This document shows positions 25,426 through 34,270 of a stretch of 64,000 bases of DNA, in pieces; the first letter of the stretch is position 1; the number at the start of each line of letters is the position of its first letter. Made by a program: the position numbers and the translations under genes. The DNA is taken from assembly GCF_008035925.1 (NCBI RefSeq), contig NZ_CP036264.1, positions 7,225,641-7,289,640 of the forward strand, given 5' to 3'. This DNA comes from Stieleria maiorica. Lineage in GTDB: Bacteria > Planctomycetota > Planctomycetia > Pirellulales > Pirellulaceae. The notes beneath the pieces are model-generated. The model was not told the origin of the DNA. It did no database searches and was given only the letters and a program-made list of their open reading frames with translations.

Positions 25426-26544
25426 ATGAAAAAAGCACTCATTACAGGCATCACAGGCCAAGACGGATCGTACCTCGCGGAATTATTGCTCGAGAAAGGC
25501 TACGAGGTCCACGGGATCAAGCGTCGCGCGTCGTCCTTCAACACCGACCGAATCGATCACATCTATCAGTCGCCGCACGAGGAGCAGGCACGGTTCAAGT
25601 TGCACTACGGTGACCTGACCGATACGTCCAACCTGACACGCATCATCAACGCGGTTCAGCCCGACGAAGTGTACAACTTGGGTGCCCAATCTCACGTCGC
25701 GGTCTCGTTCGAGTCGCCCGAATACACGGCCGACGTCGATGCGATCGGAACGTTGCGTTTGCTCGAAGCAATTCGCTTTCTGGGGTTGGAAAAGAAGACA
25801 CGTTTCTACCAGGCGTCCACCTCGGAATTGTTCGGTCTGGTCCAAGAGATTCCGCAAAAAGAGACCACGCCGTTTTATCCACGCTCGCCCTACGCGGCGG
25901 CGAAGATGTACGCGTACTGGATCACGGTCAATTACCGCGAATCCTACGGCATGTACGCCTGCAACGGCATCCTGTTCAACCACGAATCACCGCGGCGTGG
26001 CGAGACCTTCGTGACCCGCAAGATCACCCGCGGCGTTGCCAACATCGCACAGGGACTGGAGGAGTGCCTGTACCTTGGTAACATGGACGCCCTGCGAGAC
26101 TGGGGGCATGCCAAAGACTATGTCCGTATGCAGTGGATGATGCTGCAGCAAGAACAAGCCGAAGACTTCGTGATCGCAACCGGCAAGCAAATCACGGTCC
26201 GCGAATTCGTCAAGATGTCGGCCAGTGAGGCCGGGCTGGAGGTCGAATTCTCCGGTGAAGGCGTCGACGAGATCGCCACGGTGACGCAAGTCCTCGACAG
26301 CGAGAAAGCCCCTTCGGTGAACCCCGGCGACGTGATCGTCCGCGTCGATCCCCGCTACTTCCGCCCGGCCGAAGTCGAAACCTTGCTCGGTGACCCCACC
26401 AAGGCCAAGGAAAAACTCGGTTGGGAATGCGAGATCAGCGTCGAAGAGATGTGCGCCGAAATGGTCGCCGCCGACTTGGAAAACGCCCGTAAACACGCCC
26501 TGTTGAAGCTCCATGGCCACACCGTCAGTGTGGCGGTGGAGTAG
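25426..26544 (+). CDS. gmd: GDP-mannose 4,6-dehydratase
   Basis: 372 aa, near the Escherichia coli length. It converts GDP-mannose to GDP-4-keto-6-deoxy-mannose, the precursor of GDP-fucose, GDP-rhamnose and related sugars. N-terminal Rossmann motif [21 protein letters not shown]; catalytic Thr/Glu in ASTSELFG; YxxxK in [12 protein letters not shown]; the strongly diagnostic [18 protein letters not shown] segment; and the C-terminal [21 protein letters not shown] motif. It starts 7 bases after the AGTTGGCAG repeat array. No GDP-fucose synthase (fcl) is adjacent, so the 4-keto product must be processed by the following paralogue or by an enzyme elsewhere. Confidence 0.96.
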   Translation: MKKALITGITGQDGSYLAELLLEKGYEVHGIKRRASSFNTDRIDHIYQSPHEEQARFKLHYGDLTDTSNLTRIINAVQPDEVYNLGAQSHVAVSFESPEYTADVDAIGTLRLLEAIRFLGLEKKTRFYQASTSELFGLVQEIPQKETTPFYPRSPYAAAKMYAYWITVNYRESYGMYACNGILFNHESPRRGETFVTRKITRGVANIAQGLEECLYLGNMDALRDWGHAKDYVRMQWMMLQQEQAEDFVIATGKQITVREFVKMSASEAGLEVEFSGEGVDEIATVTQVLDSEKAPSVNPGDVIVRVDPRYFRPAEVETLLGDPTKAKEKLGWECEISVEEMCAEMVAADLENARKHALLKLHGHTVSVAVE

Positions 26545-26629
26545 GGCTGGTACGCAGTTCGTCAATGCGGTTGGAAATGTTTCGTCTCAACGCACCGTTG
26601 CAAACCTTCTTCTTGCTGTCTCCGTCTTG

Positions 26630-27679
26630 ATGACAACCGAGAAACCTAGCGCACCTACGGCCTTGATCACCGGAATTTCCGGTCAAGATGGCTCGTATCT
26701 ATCGGAATTGTTGCTTGAAAAGGGATACACCGTCCATGGTCTGGTGCGCCGCAACAGTTCTACTTCGCGAAAACGGTTGGAGGAGTTGTTCCACGACAAG
26801 ACGATCTATGATCGACGATTGTTTCTGCACTATGCAGATCTAGATGATATGACAACGATTCGCCGGATCTTGACGAAGACCGCACCAGACGAGGTTTATC
26901 ACCTCGCAGGTCAGAGTCACGTCGGTGCGAGCTTTGAGATCCCCGAATCAACCTGCGAATTTACAGCGATGGGGACGCTCAGGCTGTTGGAGCTTGTTCG
27001 CGACCTTTCGAAACGCCCCAAGTTCTTACATACCAGCAGCAGCGAGATTTTCGGGCGTCCCGACGAATCGCCACAAAACGAAGACACTCCCATGCGGCCC
27101 GTTTCACCTTATGGGGTGGCAAAGGCGTTTGCCACGCAAATGACACGTCTGTATCGCGAATCCTTCGAAGTGTTCGCCTGCAATGCCATTTGTTACAACC
27201 ACGAATCTCCGCGTCGTGGAGAGTCATTTGTCACTCGGAAGATCACCAGGGCTGCCGCGGCGATTTCTCTGGGGATTCAAGACGAACTGCGAATGGGCAG
27301 CCTGAATGCACGGCGTGACTGGGGATACGCCCCGGAATACGTGGAGGGCATGTGGAGAATGTTGCAGCACGAGCGTCCGGACGACTACGTGCTTGCGACC
27401 GGAATCGACCACAGCGTCGAAGAATTCATGGCATCGGCATTTTCCGCCGTCGGGCTGGATTGGTCGGATTACTACCGACGCGATCCGAGGTTCATTCGTC
27501 CCGCGGAGTGCTGTTCATTGATCGGTGACGCGGCCAAAGCACATCAAATCCTCGGCTGGAAATGTGAGGCGGATTTGTCCGTGATCGTACAAGCGATGGT
27601 GGATGAGGATCGGCAAAAATTGCAGCATCTGCAGCGGTCAGCAGAGCCATCGGCGCTGGATACCGCGGGCAATTCGTAA
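26630..27679 (+). CDS. Second GDP-mannose 4,6-dehydratase-family protein
   Basis: 349 aa from the ATG at 26630 (the frame is open from 26513 but the Rossmann motif [21 protein letters not shown] places the start here). It is a diverged paralogue of the preceding gene: TSSSEIFG has Ser where the first copy has Thr, YGVAK keeps the catalytic Tyr and Lys, and [19 protein letters not shown] is kept. The loop after the first GxxGxxG motif (RRNSSTSRKRLEELF) differs from the classic [13 protein letters not shown]. It might dehydrate the same substrate, act on another NDP-hexose, or carry out a downstream reduction. It is 85 bases from gmd and 9 bases from the flippase gene. Confidence 0.85.
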   Translation: MTTEKPSAPTALITGISGQDGSYLSELLLEKGYTVHGLVRRNSSTSRKRLEELFHDKTIYDRRLFLHYADLDDMTTIRRILTKTAPDEVYHLAGQSHVGASFEIPESTCEFTAMGTLRLLELVRDLSKRPKFLHTSSSEIFGRPDESPQNEDTPMRPVSPYGVAKAFATQMTRLYRESFEVFACNAICYNHESPRRGESFVTRKITRAAAAISLGIQDELRMGSLNARRDWGYAPEYVEGMWRMLQHERPDDYVLATGIDHSVEEFMASAFSAVGLDWSDYYRRDPRFIRPAECCSLIGDAAKAHQILGWKCEADLSVIVQAMVDEDRQKLQHLQRSAEPSALDTAGNS

Positions 27680-27688
27680 GCGTCAGCG

Positions 27689-28954
27689 ATGATTGCCAGG
27701 CTCGCATCGCACAGAATTCGACGGGGAGGCGAGTGGGTTCGCCTGCTCGTCCTGGTGGGGTCGGCGCAGTTTATTGTTCAAGTCGCAGGCTTTCTTTGTG
27801 GAATCATCGTCATTCGCTTGTTGTCCGTCCACGAGTATGGTCTGTACACGCTGACCAACACGATGCTTGGCACGATTGCCGTGCTAACGGACGCTGGTGT
27901 TGGGACCGGTGTGTTGTCAGAAGGCGGCAAGGTTTGGAATGATCGCAATAAGTTGGGAGCTGTACTTGCAACCGGCATCTCATTGCGACTCAGGTTTGCC
28001 GTCATCAGCTTGACGATGGTGATCCCCGTGCTGTACTACATGTTGGTGACTCATGGGGCATCGTGGATAGCTGCGTCAATGCTTATTTTGGCGCTTGTTC
28101 CAACGCTGTTTGCGACCTTGTCAAATACTTTGCTTCAGGTGCCGGCGAAGCTGCATCAGGATGTTGGTCTGCTTCAAAGAATTGATCTGTCCGCGAACCT
28201 GGTGCGTCTGGCGATCACGGGGGTAACCCTGCTCGTCTTGCCACTTGCCGGCTTCGCGATCTTTTCAGCCGGGATCGCTCAAGGAGTTGCAAACTGGCGG
28301 CTCCGCCGGTCCGCGGCGCTCTTTTCGAACAATCAGCAGGAGCAGAGTCCTGAGGCTCGCGTCGAGATACTGCGGGTTGTAAAACGCGTTTTTCCAGGAG
28401 CGGTGTTTCTGGCGGTGTCCGGCCAGGCAACCTTGTTGTTAATCACGCTGTTTGGCGAAACCGATCAAATCGCAGAGTATGGAGCACTCGGCCGACTCGC
28501 CGCGGCAACGAGCGTGTTCGGCGTGCTGTTTTCAACGTTGGTTGTGCCGCGTTTCGCAAGATTGCCTGAGTCCAGCCGGGCGAAACTAAAGATTTTTATC
28601 CAGATTCACCTCGGTCTGACAATCGTTGCCGCAGCGATCGTGGGGGCGACGGTCCTGTTTCCCACACCCATCCTTTGGTTGCTCGGTAAGGACTATGCGG
28701 GCTTGGCGGAACTGTTGCCATTGGTCTTCGCGGCAACTGCGTTGGGGCAGATTTCCGGCAGCACGCACCAACTGGGGGCTTCGCGTGGGATCATCATGCA
28801 TCCTGCAATCATTATTCCACTCACGATTGTCGTCCAGGCGGTTGTCTATAGCATTGCAGATCTTCGCAATATCAACCAAGTCGTGATGGGCACGATCGCC
28901 GTCACAGCGACCATCGCGCCGGTTCGATTCCTATACATCGCAGGGAAACTGTAG
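27689..28954 (+). CDS. Wzx-like polysaccharide flippase (MATE/PST family)
   Basis: 421 aa integral membrane protein with about 12 hydrophobic segments, beginning LLVLVGSAQFIVQVAGFLCGIIVIRLLSVHEYGLYTLTNTM, a typical N terminus of polysaccharide transporters. It probably moves the undecaprenyl-linked repeat unit from the cytoplasmic to the periplasmic face. A cluster of soluble residues in the middle (SNNQQEQSPEARVEILRVVKRV) separates two six-helix halves. It follows the second dehydratase gene by 9 bases and precedes a glycosyltransferase by 2 bases, so it is within one operon. Confidence 0.85.
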   Translation: MIARLASHRIRRGGEWVRLLVLVGSAQFIVQVAGFLCGIIVIRLLSVHEYGLYTLTNTMLGTIAVLTDAGVGTGVLSEGGKVWNDRNKLGAVLATGISLRLRFAVISLTMVIPVLYYMLVTHGASWIAASMLILALVPTLFATLSNTLLQVPAKLHQDVGLLQRIDLSANLVRLAITGVTLLVLPLAGFAIFSAGIAQGVANWRLRRSAALFSNNQQEQSPEARVEILRVVKRVFPGAVFLAVSGQATLLLITLFGETDQIAEYGALGRLAAATSVFGVLFSTLVVPRFARLPESSRAKLKIFIQIHLGLTIVAAAIVGATVLFPTPILWLLGKDYAGLAELLPLVFAATALGQISGSTHQLGASRGIIMHPAIIIPLTIVVQAVVYSIADLRNINQVVMGTIAVTATIAPVRFLYIAGKL

Positions 28955-28956
28955 TT

Positions 28957-29853
28957 ATGTCTCTCGGTCTGAAATACTTGCACATCAAGACGTATTGGAG
29001 AGGGTACCTGTCTGCCTGTTTTCTTCGATCCTTTAGCCCCTTGATCATCCGGCGTGCTTCAAGGGCCAAGCGAAAGACAGGCACCGTCGTAAGCCTGACT
29101 ACTTTCGGAACGCGTGTAGCGATCGTGGACGTGGCGCTGCTCTCCGTGCTGCGTGGAAGCGCCCTTCCCGAGAAGATCTGTTTGTACGCCGATGCACTTT
29201 CGGTTGAAAAGCTGAAGAAGAGAGGGATCATCACCAAGCTCGAATCGGAGGGCTTGCTGCAAATTCGTGCCGTCCAAGACGTTCGGGCGTATACGAAGTT
29301 GGTCTATGCGCTCGAAAACCACCCCGACAAGCAAATCGTCGTGTGTGATGACGACGTTGCGTACCCAAAGTATTGGCTTGAAGATCTTTTGCGAAAGCGG
29401 TCAGAGGTCGGCAATCACACAATCGTGTGTCACCGCGCGCACCGAACGGTCCGCGATGAAGAGGGCGATCTCGTCAGCTACACGGATTGGAAATGGGAGA
29501 CGTGTGAACCCGAAACGCCGACTCGAGACATCTTTCCAACCGGGACCGGTGGCGTCTTGTATCCAGCTTCTTGTATGCCGCCGTCCACGACGGACCGAAC
29601 ACTGTTCACCCGGATTTCACCGTCGAACGACGATATCTGGTTTTGGTATTGCGCTCGCGAGAATGGATGTGATTTTGTGACGGTAGATCGACCGTACAAT
29701 CGAAAGCGGTTTCCTGATGTCCCCGGTTCCCAAGCTAGCAACCTGTTTAGCGAAAATGTAATCGGGCGTGCTAACGATGGCCAAATCACTGCATGCGAGG
29801 ATTATTTTCAATCCATCAAAGTAGCAAAGGAAAGTGAATGTCGAATGACATAG
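28957..29853 (+). CDS. Predicted glycosyltransferase with a DDD motif
   Basis: 298 aa. The pattern VVSLTTFGTRVAIVDVALLSVL near residue 44, the metal-binding-like VVCDDDVAYPKYWLEDLL (DDD at 131-133), the later GTGGVLYP and the NDDIWFWYCAREN segment fit a family of glycosyltransferases seen in capsule and lipopolysaccharide clusters, although no CAZy family can be named with confidence. A short hydrophobic stretch (YLSACFLRSFSPLII) near the N terminus may contact the membrane. It overlaps the next gene by 16 bases. Its codon use looks more AT-rich at third positions than neighbours such as gmd, hinting at separate acquisition (judged by eye). Confidence 0.7.
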   Translation: MSLGLKYLHIKTYWRGYLSACFLRSFSPLIIRRASRAKRKTGTVVSLTTFGTRVAIVDVALLSVLRGSALPEKICLYADALSVEKLKKRGIITKLESEGLLQIRAVQDVRAYTKLVYALENHPDKQIVVCDDDVAYPKYWLEDLLRKRSEVGNHTIVCHRAHRTVRDEEGDLVSYTDWKWETCEPETPTRDIFPTGTGGVLYPASCMPPSTTDRTLFTRISPSNDDIWFWYCARENGCDFVTVDRPYNRKRFPDVPGSQASNLFSENVIGRANDGQITACEDYFQSIKVAKESECRMT

Positions 29854-30773
29854 TGTTCACATTGTTTGAAGGCAGTTATCACCTTGGCGCGGGCGCGCTT
29901 CTCAATTCGGTCGTTAACAGCGGGTTTAAAGGAGATTTCTACCTTGTGCATCGCGAGCAGCCACCGGTTTGGTTCGAGCCCGCACGCGAAAGCATCGCAA
30001 ATCACGGGGTCCAACTGAAAGCGTTGCAAACGAGCGAGTCAAAGCACCTTGCACAGGTAAAGGCGTCGGTCGCATTGAATCTGATGGAAGAACATGGCTC
30101 CTGCAGCAAGGTCTTCTATTTTGACCCCGACATTGTCGTCAAGCGAAATTGGGCATTCTTCGAAAAATGGACTGAATTCGGGGTGTGCTTGGTTGAGGAA
30201 GTGGTCAAGCGGAGGATGTCAGCCGACCACCCGCAGCGGATGTTGTGGAAGGAGTGGGCCGAGGAGAAGGGATTCGTTGTGAAGCGAACACTAGGAAAGT
30301 ATTTCAATTCTGGCTTCTTTGCGTTTCGCAGAGAGCACTGTGATTTCCTTGAACATTGGAATGCTGTCCTCACCCATCGTCATAACGACGGGATTGAGGT
30401 CAACGTCGCGGGCGGTTACAGCCAAAAGTTCGACGACCAGGACGACCCACTGCAGGCCTTTTCGACTTGGGACCAGGACGCAATGAATCTAGCATTGATG
30501 ATGTCTGATTTGCCATTATCGACGATGGGGCCGGAGGAAATGGATTTTCTGCCCGCCGGCACGACGATGAGCCATGCGGTCGGTTCGCGAAAGCCTTGGA
30601 ATCGCAGCTACCTCAGGGACGCCCTCGTTGGATTTCCGCCACAAACTGTTGACAAGGTTTTCTGGAACAACGCGCAGTTTCCTATTCGCCTTTTCTCGGC
30701 CAGGCATCTTACGCAAAAGCAAATTGCGGTGAAGCTTGCCAGTCTTGTCGGAAGAGTGTATTGCCGCGGCTAA
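29838..30773 (+). CDS. GT8-like glycosyltransferase
   Basis: 311 aa, ATG preceded by an AAGGAAAG ribosome-binding site inside the upstream gene. Features of GT-A fold, GT8-type enzymes: N-terminal strand IVFTLFEGSYHLGAGALLNSVV, the DxD motif YFDPDIVV (Asp96, Asp98), the acceptor-loop GKYFNSGFFAFRREH, the WDQDAMN segment, and the C-terminal SHAVGSRKPWN motif that matches the HxxGxxKPW signature. It probably transfers one hexose during repeat-unit assembly. After the stop comes a 16-bp tandem repeat before the next gene. Confidence 0.75.
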   Translation: MSNDIVFTLFEGSYHLGAGALLNSVVNSGFKGDFYLVHREQPPVWFEPARESIANHGVQLKALQTSESKHLAQVKASVALNLMEEHGSCSKVFYFDPDIVVKRNWAFFEKWTEFGVCLVEEVVKRRMSADHPQRMLWKEWAEEKGFVVKRTLGKYFNSGFFAFRREHCDFLEHWNAVLTHRHNDGIEVNVAGGYSQKFDDQDDPLQAFSTWDQDAMNLALMMSDLPLSTMGPEEMDFLPAGTTMSHAVGSRKPWNRSYLRDALVGFPPQTVDKVFWNNAQFPIRLFSARHLTQKQIAVKLASLVGRVYCRG

Positions 30774-30787
30774 GTTGTGAGTCGTTG

Positions 30788-30850
30788 CCTCTGCACAGTG
30801 AATCCTCTGCACAGTGAATCCTCTGCACAGTGAATCCTCTGCACAGTGAA
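30788..30850. repeat. 16-bp tandem repeat, 4 copies
   Basis: Units CCTCTGCACAGTGAAT start at 30788, 30804, 30820 and 30836 (the last lacks its final T), in the 184-bp spacer between two glycosyltransferase genes. The rest of the spacer holds no gene. Confidence 0.95.
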
Positions 30851-30957
30851 GATGTAAGTTCGGCGGGCGATGCGCCGGTAGATGTGGCTGCGGTATCCCG
30901 AGTTCGAGAGTTAGCATCGATGACGTGCGTTTCAGTTGGAACGCGCGCTGCGATTGA

Positions 30958-32124
30958 ATGGTAATGAATATCGCCTTTTTATGTGGTTGCCTTGAATCAG
31001 GGAGCGATGGAGTCGGGGACTACACGCGTCGGCTCGCAGGTGAATTGACTCGGCAAGGGCATCGAGTTGTTGCAATCGCTCTGAATGACCGCTATGCAAG
31101 CGATTGGGCACGCGGCACTCATCGCGATCGACTTCGCAAGGATGCAAATGTTATTGATGGCCCGATCGTCTTTCAGGGCGGTGACGACGTCGGACTGCGT
31201 GTGTTGCGTTTTCACTCATCGCTTTCGTGGGGCGAGCGGATTGGTTCGGTGCGCGAGTTTCTTCGGACTCAGAGCCCCGACGTCGTCAGCTTGCAGTTTG
31301 TTCCCTACTCGTTTCATCCGAAGGGGATTCCGTTCCGATTGGCTCGGCGATTGCAGAGCATCGGCGGAGATTTGCGTTGGCATCTGATGTGTCACGAGTT
31401 GTGGGTCGGGCTCGGAAGTTCGCCGCCGTTTCGGCACCGACTCCTGGGTGCGATCCAGAGAAGAATCTTGGCTTCAATGATCGCGCGTTTGCGTCCTTGT
31501 CGTGTCGACTCTCACGCATCGCCGTATATCGAGCTACTCGGAAAGTTTACGCAGCATGTCGGTCGCGTGCCATTGTTCGGTAACATCCCCGTGGAACCGC
31601 AGCAGGTTCCCCGTGACGATTCGGGGCCGATTCGATTTTGTTATTTCGGTTCGGTTCATGATGGTTGGGGGATCGAGGACGCAGCCGGTCTGCTCCATCG
31701 GATCGCCGCCCCCAATGGACGAACGCCACAGATCTGTGCGATCGGAAGCGGTGGCGCCGGCGCCGCCGCAGCGTGGCAGCGGTTCCGGACGGCCGGCGTC
31801 CCCGTCGAGGAACACGGCAGGTGCGATGAACCAAAGGTGTCGGCGTTACTGCAATCGTGCGATTTCGGCTTGAGCGCTTCTTCCCCGGACTTGATCGAGA
31901 AGAGTGGCGCCGCTGCGGCGATGTTCGAGCACGGATTGCCCGTGGTCGTGACACGCGCACCGATCTGGGGTGATCGGTTCGTCTCGCACGTGCGTCAGAA
32001 TTGTCCACTTGCGGTTTTTGGTGATGCGATCGACCAGCCGATGAAGCTGGAACGACGGCAACCGGCGGAGCATGCCTTGCCCGAGATCGCGCGACGATTT
32101 GCGGCGTCGCTTTCGACGAACTGA
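30958..32124 (+). CDS. Glycosyltransferase family 4
   Basis: 388 aa GT-B fold enzyme. N-terminal domain: IAFLCGCLESGSDGVGDYTRRLAGELTRQGH, a typical start for GT4 with the glycine-rich loop. C-terminal donor domain: PIRFCYFGSVHDGWGIEDAAGLL, then ICAIGSGG, and a degenerate E-x7-E region (SASSPDLIEKSGAAAAMFEHGLPVVVT) in which Glu-Lys-Ser-Gly replaces the usual EGFG-type motif. It overlaps the next gene by up to 53 bases depending on that gene's start. The sugar is unknown. Confidence 0.8.
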   Translation: MVMNIAFLCGCLESGSDGVGDYTRRLAGELTRQGHRVVAIALNDRYASDWARGTHRDRLRKDANVIDGPIVFQGGDDVGLRVLRFHSSLSWGERIGSVREFLRTQSPDVVSLQFVPYSFHPKGIPFRLARRLQSIGGDLRWHLMCHELWVGLGSSPPFRHRLLGAIQRRILASMIARLRPCRVDSHASPYIELLGKFTQHVGRVPLFGNIPVEPQQVPRDDSGPIRFCYFGSVHDGWGIEDAAGLLHRIAAPNGRTPQICAIGSGGAGAAAAWQRFRTAGVPVEEHGRCDEPKVSALLQSCDFGLSASSPDLIEKSGAAAAMFEHGLPVVVTRAPIWGDRFVSHVRQNCPLAVFGDAIDQPMKLERRQPAEHALPEIARRFAASLSTN

Positions 32125-33232
32125 ACAGCTTTCCAATCGAGGTCTACAAATCAAGATTGCTTTGATCGCTACGGGCTTGGGCATCGTCAATCGCGGATTC
32201 GAGGTGTCGGCAACACAGTGGGCGTCCGCTCTCCGGGACCGCGGAGCCGATGTCGAGCTTCTGTCTGGTGGGGTGCACCCTGATGCGCGAAGGATCCCGT
32301 GTCTGTCGCAGACGGGATGGGTTGCAAGTTGCATGCGAAGCGTCAAGTTGATCAATGACGGGGCGCGGCTCCAGCAACGCAGTTTTACGCCACTGGCGAA
32401 GCGCGCGATATTGAAGTTCCAACCGGAATACGTTTGGCTGCAAGAAGGAACGTTGGCCAGGTCGCTGCAACGCTGGATCCGGCGGAATCGCATCCCAACT
32501 CGTCTGGTCTTTTGTGACGGAGCGCCCGTCGGCGCGGAGTTTTCGTCCGAATTCGACTTCGTCGTGAACCTGACGCCGACGGCCCGCGAGGAACTCATCT
32601 CACATGGGTATCCCGAGTCTCGAACCCGGTTGATTCCGCATCCGGTCACGATACCGGCGCCTACGAAGGATCGTGCAACCTGGCGGCAATCGTTGGGCTT
32701 TCGCGAGAGCGACCGATTGGTGATCTCGGTCGCGGCTTGGAATTCCCACCATAAGCGTATCGACTATGTGATACGCGAGATGGCAGCGGTGCGTCGTGAT
32801 CACGAGCAGTACAAGTTGCTCTTGTGCGGTCAGCCGACACCGGAAACGCCGGGGCTTCAGAAACTGGCGCGTGAACTATTGGGCGACAATGTGCGGTGGA
32901 TGACGCTTCCGCTCGCCGAGTTATCGAATGCTTACCACGCGGCCGATCTGTTTGTATTGGCGAGCCACAACGAAGCCTTGGGGGCCGTGATTGCCGAAGC
33001 TGCGATTGCCGGTTTACCGATCATTTGCAATGACTTTCCGGCCGCTCGCTACATCCTCGGTGACCATCCCGGGATCGTCGACCTCCGCCACGACGGAGCA
33101 CTCGCCGAGGCGATCGGTGGCGGCACGGCGATCCGCGGTGCGTCCGGTGTCACGGAGAGGGTGAAATCCCAGTTCTGTCCTCGCCGGCTCGCGTGCGAGC
33201 TGGCTGAGTTTCTTGAGGGTGTTGATGCGTAA
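32072..33232 (+). CDS. Glycosyltransferase family 4
   Basis: 386 aa as drawn from the ATG at 32072, which overlaps the previous gene by 53 bases. Homology should begin only at IKIALIATGLGIVNRGFEVSATQW (about 32150), where no ATG, GTG or TTG precedes in the right place, so the true start is uncertain and could be a non-canonical codon or the TTG at 32105. GT-B features: glycine loop NRGFEVSATQWASAL, donor-site strand LVISVAAWNSHHKRIDYVIREM, and the E-x7-E-like SHNEALGAVIAEAAIAGLPIIC. It overlaps the next glycosyltransferase gene slightly. Confidence 0.8.
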   Translation: MPCPRSRDDLRRRFRRTEQLSNRGLQIKIALIATGLGIVNRGFEVSATQWASALRDRGADVELLSGGVHPDARRIPCLSQTGWVASCMRSVKLINDGARLQQRSFTPLAKRAILKFQPEYVWLQEGTLARSLQRWIRRNRIPTRLVFCDGAPVGAEFSSEFDFVVNLTPTAREELISHGYPESRTRLIPHPVTIPAPTKDRATWRQSLGFRESDRLVISVAAWNSHHKRIDYVIREMAAVRRDHEQYKLLLCGQPTPETPGLQKLARELLGDNVRWMTLPLAELSNAYHAADLFVLASHNEALGAVIAEAAIAGLPIICNDFPAARYILGDHPGIVDLRHDGALAEAIGGGTAIRGASGVTERVKSQFCPRRLACELAEFLEGVDA

Positions 33233-34265
33233 CCAAATGAAGATTGCGATCTGCATTCCGACATTCAACCAGTCGAAGTATCTCCGCATTGCGGTGCAGA
33301 GTGCACTCGAGCAATCGGGGGTGGAAACCGAGGTTTGGGTGTCGGACGATGCGAGCACGGACGAGACGCCGACGGTAATGCGGGCATTCGAAAATGACCC
33401 GCGCGTGCATTACCACCGGCACGCGACCAATCAAGGCATCGCCGCGAACGCGGGCTGGGTGATGGAGCAGCCCGACACTCCCTATCTCGTTCGTTTGGAT
33501 TCCGACGACGTCTTAAAACCGGATTACTGTCGCAGCTTGTCAGAGATGCTTCGTCGGCACCCGGATTCAGCCGTTGCTCACGGTGCGGTCGAGGAAATTG
33601 ACGAACATGGAAAGCACAACCGTCATCGTCGGTTGGGGCGTGTCCCGGGTGAACAGACCGCCGATGCGGCACTCGCGGGGGCGACGTCCGGCTATCGCGT
33701 GGCCGCGAACATTTGCATGTTTCGGACGTCCGCCCTGCGCCAGCTTCCCTACGTCTATCGGCCCGGAATGAATTTCGCGGAAGACTGGGATCTCTTTGTC
33801 CGACTTGCCGTCGCGGGTTGGAACAATGTTTATTGCAGCGACACTCTGGCCGAATATCGCGTCTGGAGTGATGCGGGCGGGTATCGTTCGGGGCGCAAGG
33901 CGAGTGAAATCCGTGGGATCCTTCGTCTCTTCGACGAAACCCTCCAGCCCGAATGGGATCAACGCGGCTGGGAGACGAATGACTTGTGGAAGGCACGACG
34001 ACGACTGGCATTAACCCACGCCGAGTCGCTAACGGTGATCCCGCCGGGAACGGAAGATTACCAACAGGTGTACGGGCTGCTTGAGAATCTGGCGGGAGAC
34101 GGTGAAGTGATCGAGTCACATCTGGCGTTCAGGGATTCCAGGATCGGCAGGTTCGCCGAAGCTCTGTCCCGGACCCGTCAGCGATTGCGATCCCATGCAA
34201 AGTCGGTTTACTTCCGGGTCGGCAAGGTTGTCCCGCTCGCCCAACGCAGTTTTCTTCGGCAGTAA
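33225..34265 (+). CDS. Glycosyltransferase family 2
   Basis: 346 aa from the ATG at 33225, which has GAGGG about 8 bases upstream; it overlaps the preceding stop by 8 bases. GT-A signature: IAICIPTFNQSKYLRIAVQSALEQ, nucleotide-binding VWVSDDASTDETP, DxD in VRLDSDDVLKPDY, and the catalytic-base region FAEDWDLFVRLAVAGW (ED motif). The C-terminal 100 residues are helical and end in a basic tail that may touch the membrane. It probably adds one residue to the lipid-linked repeat unit. Confidence 0.88.
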   Translation: MRNQMKIAICIPTFNQSKYLRIAVQSALEQSGVETEVWVSDDASTDETPTVMRAFENDPRVHYHRHATNQGIAANAGWVMEQPDTPYLVRLDSDDVLKPDYCRSLSEMLRRHPDSAVAHGAVEEIDEHGKHNRHRRLGRVPGEQTADAALAGATSGYRVAANICMFRTSALRQLPYVYRPGMNFAEDWDLFVRLAVAGWNNVYCSDTLAEYRVWSDAGGYRSGRKASEIRGILRLFDETLQPEWDQRGWETNDLWKARRRLALTHAESLTVIPPGTEDYQQVYGLLENLAGDGEVIESHLAFRDSRIGRFAEALSRTRQRLRSHAKSVYFRVGKVVPLAQRSFLRQ

Positions 34266-34270
34266 TCCGC

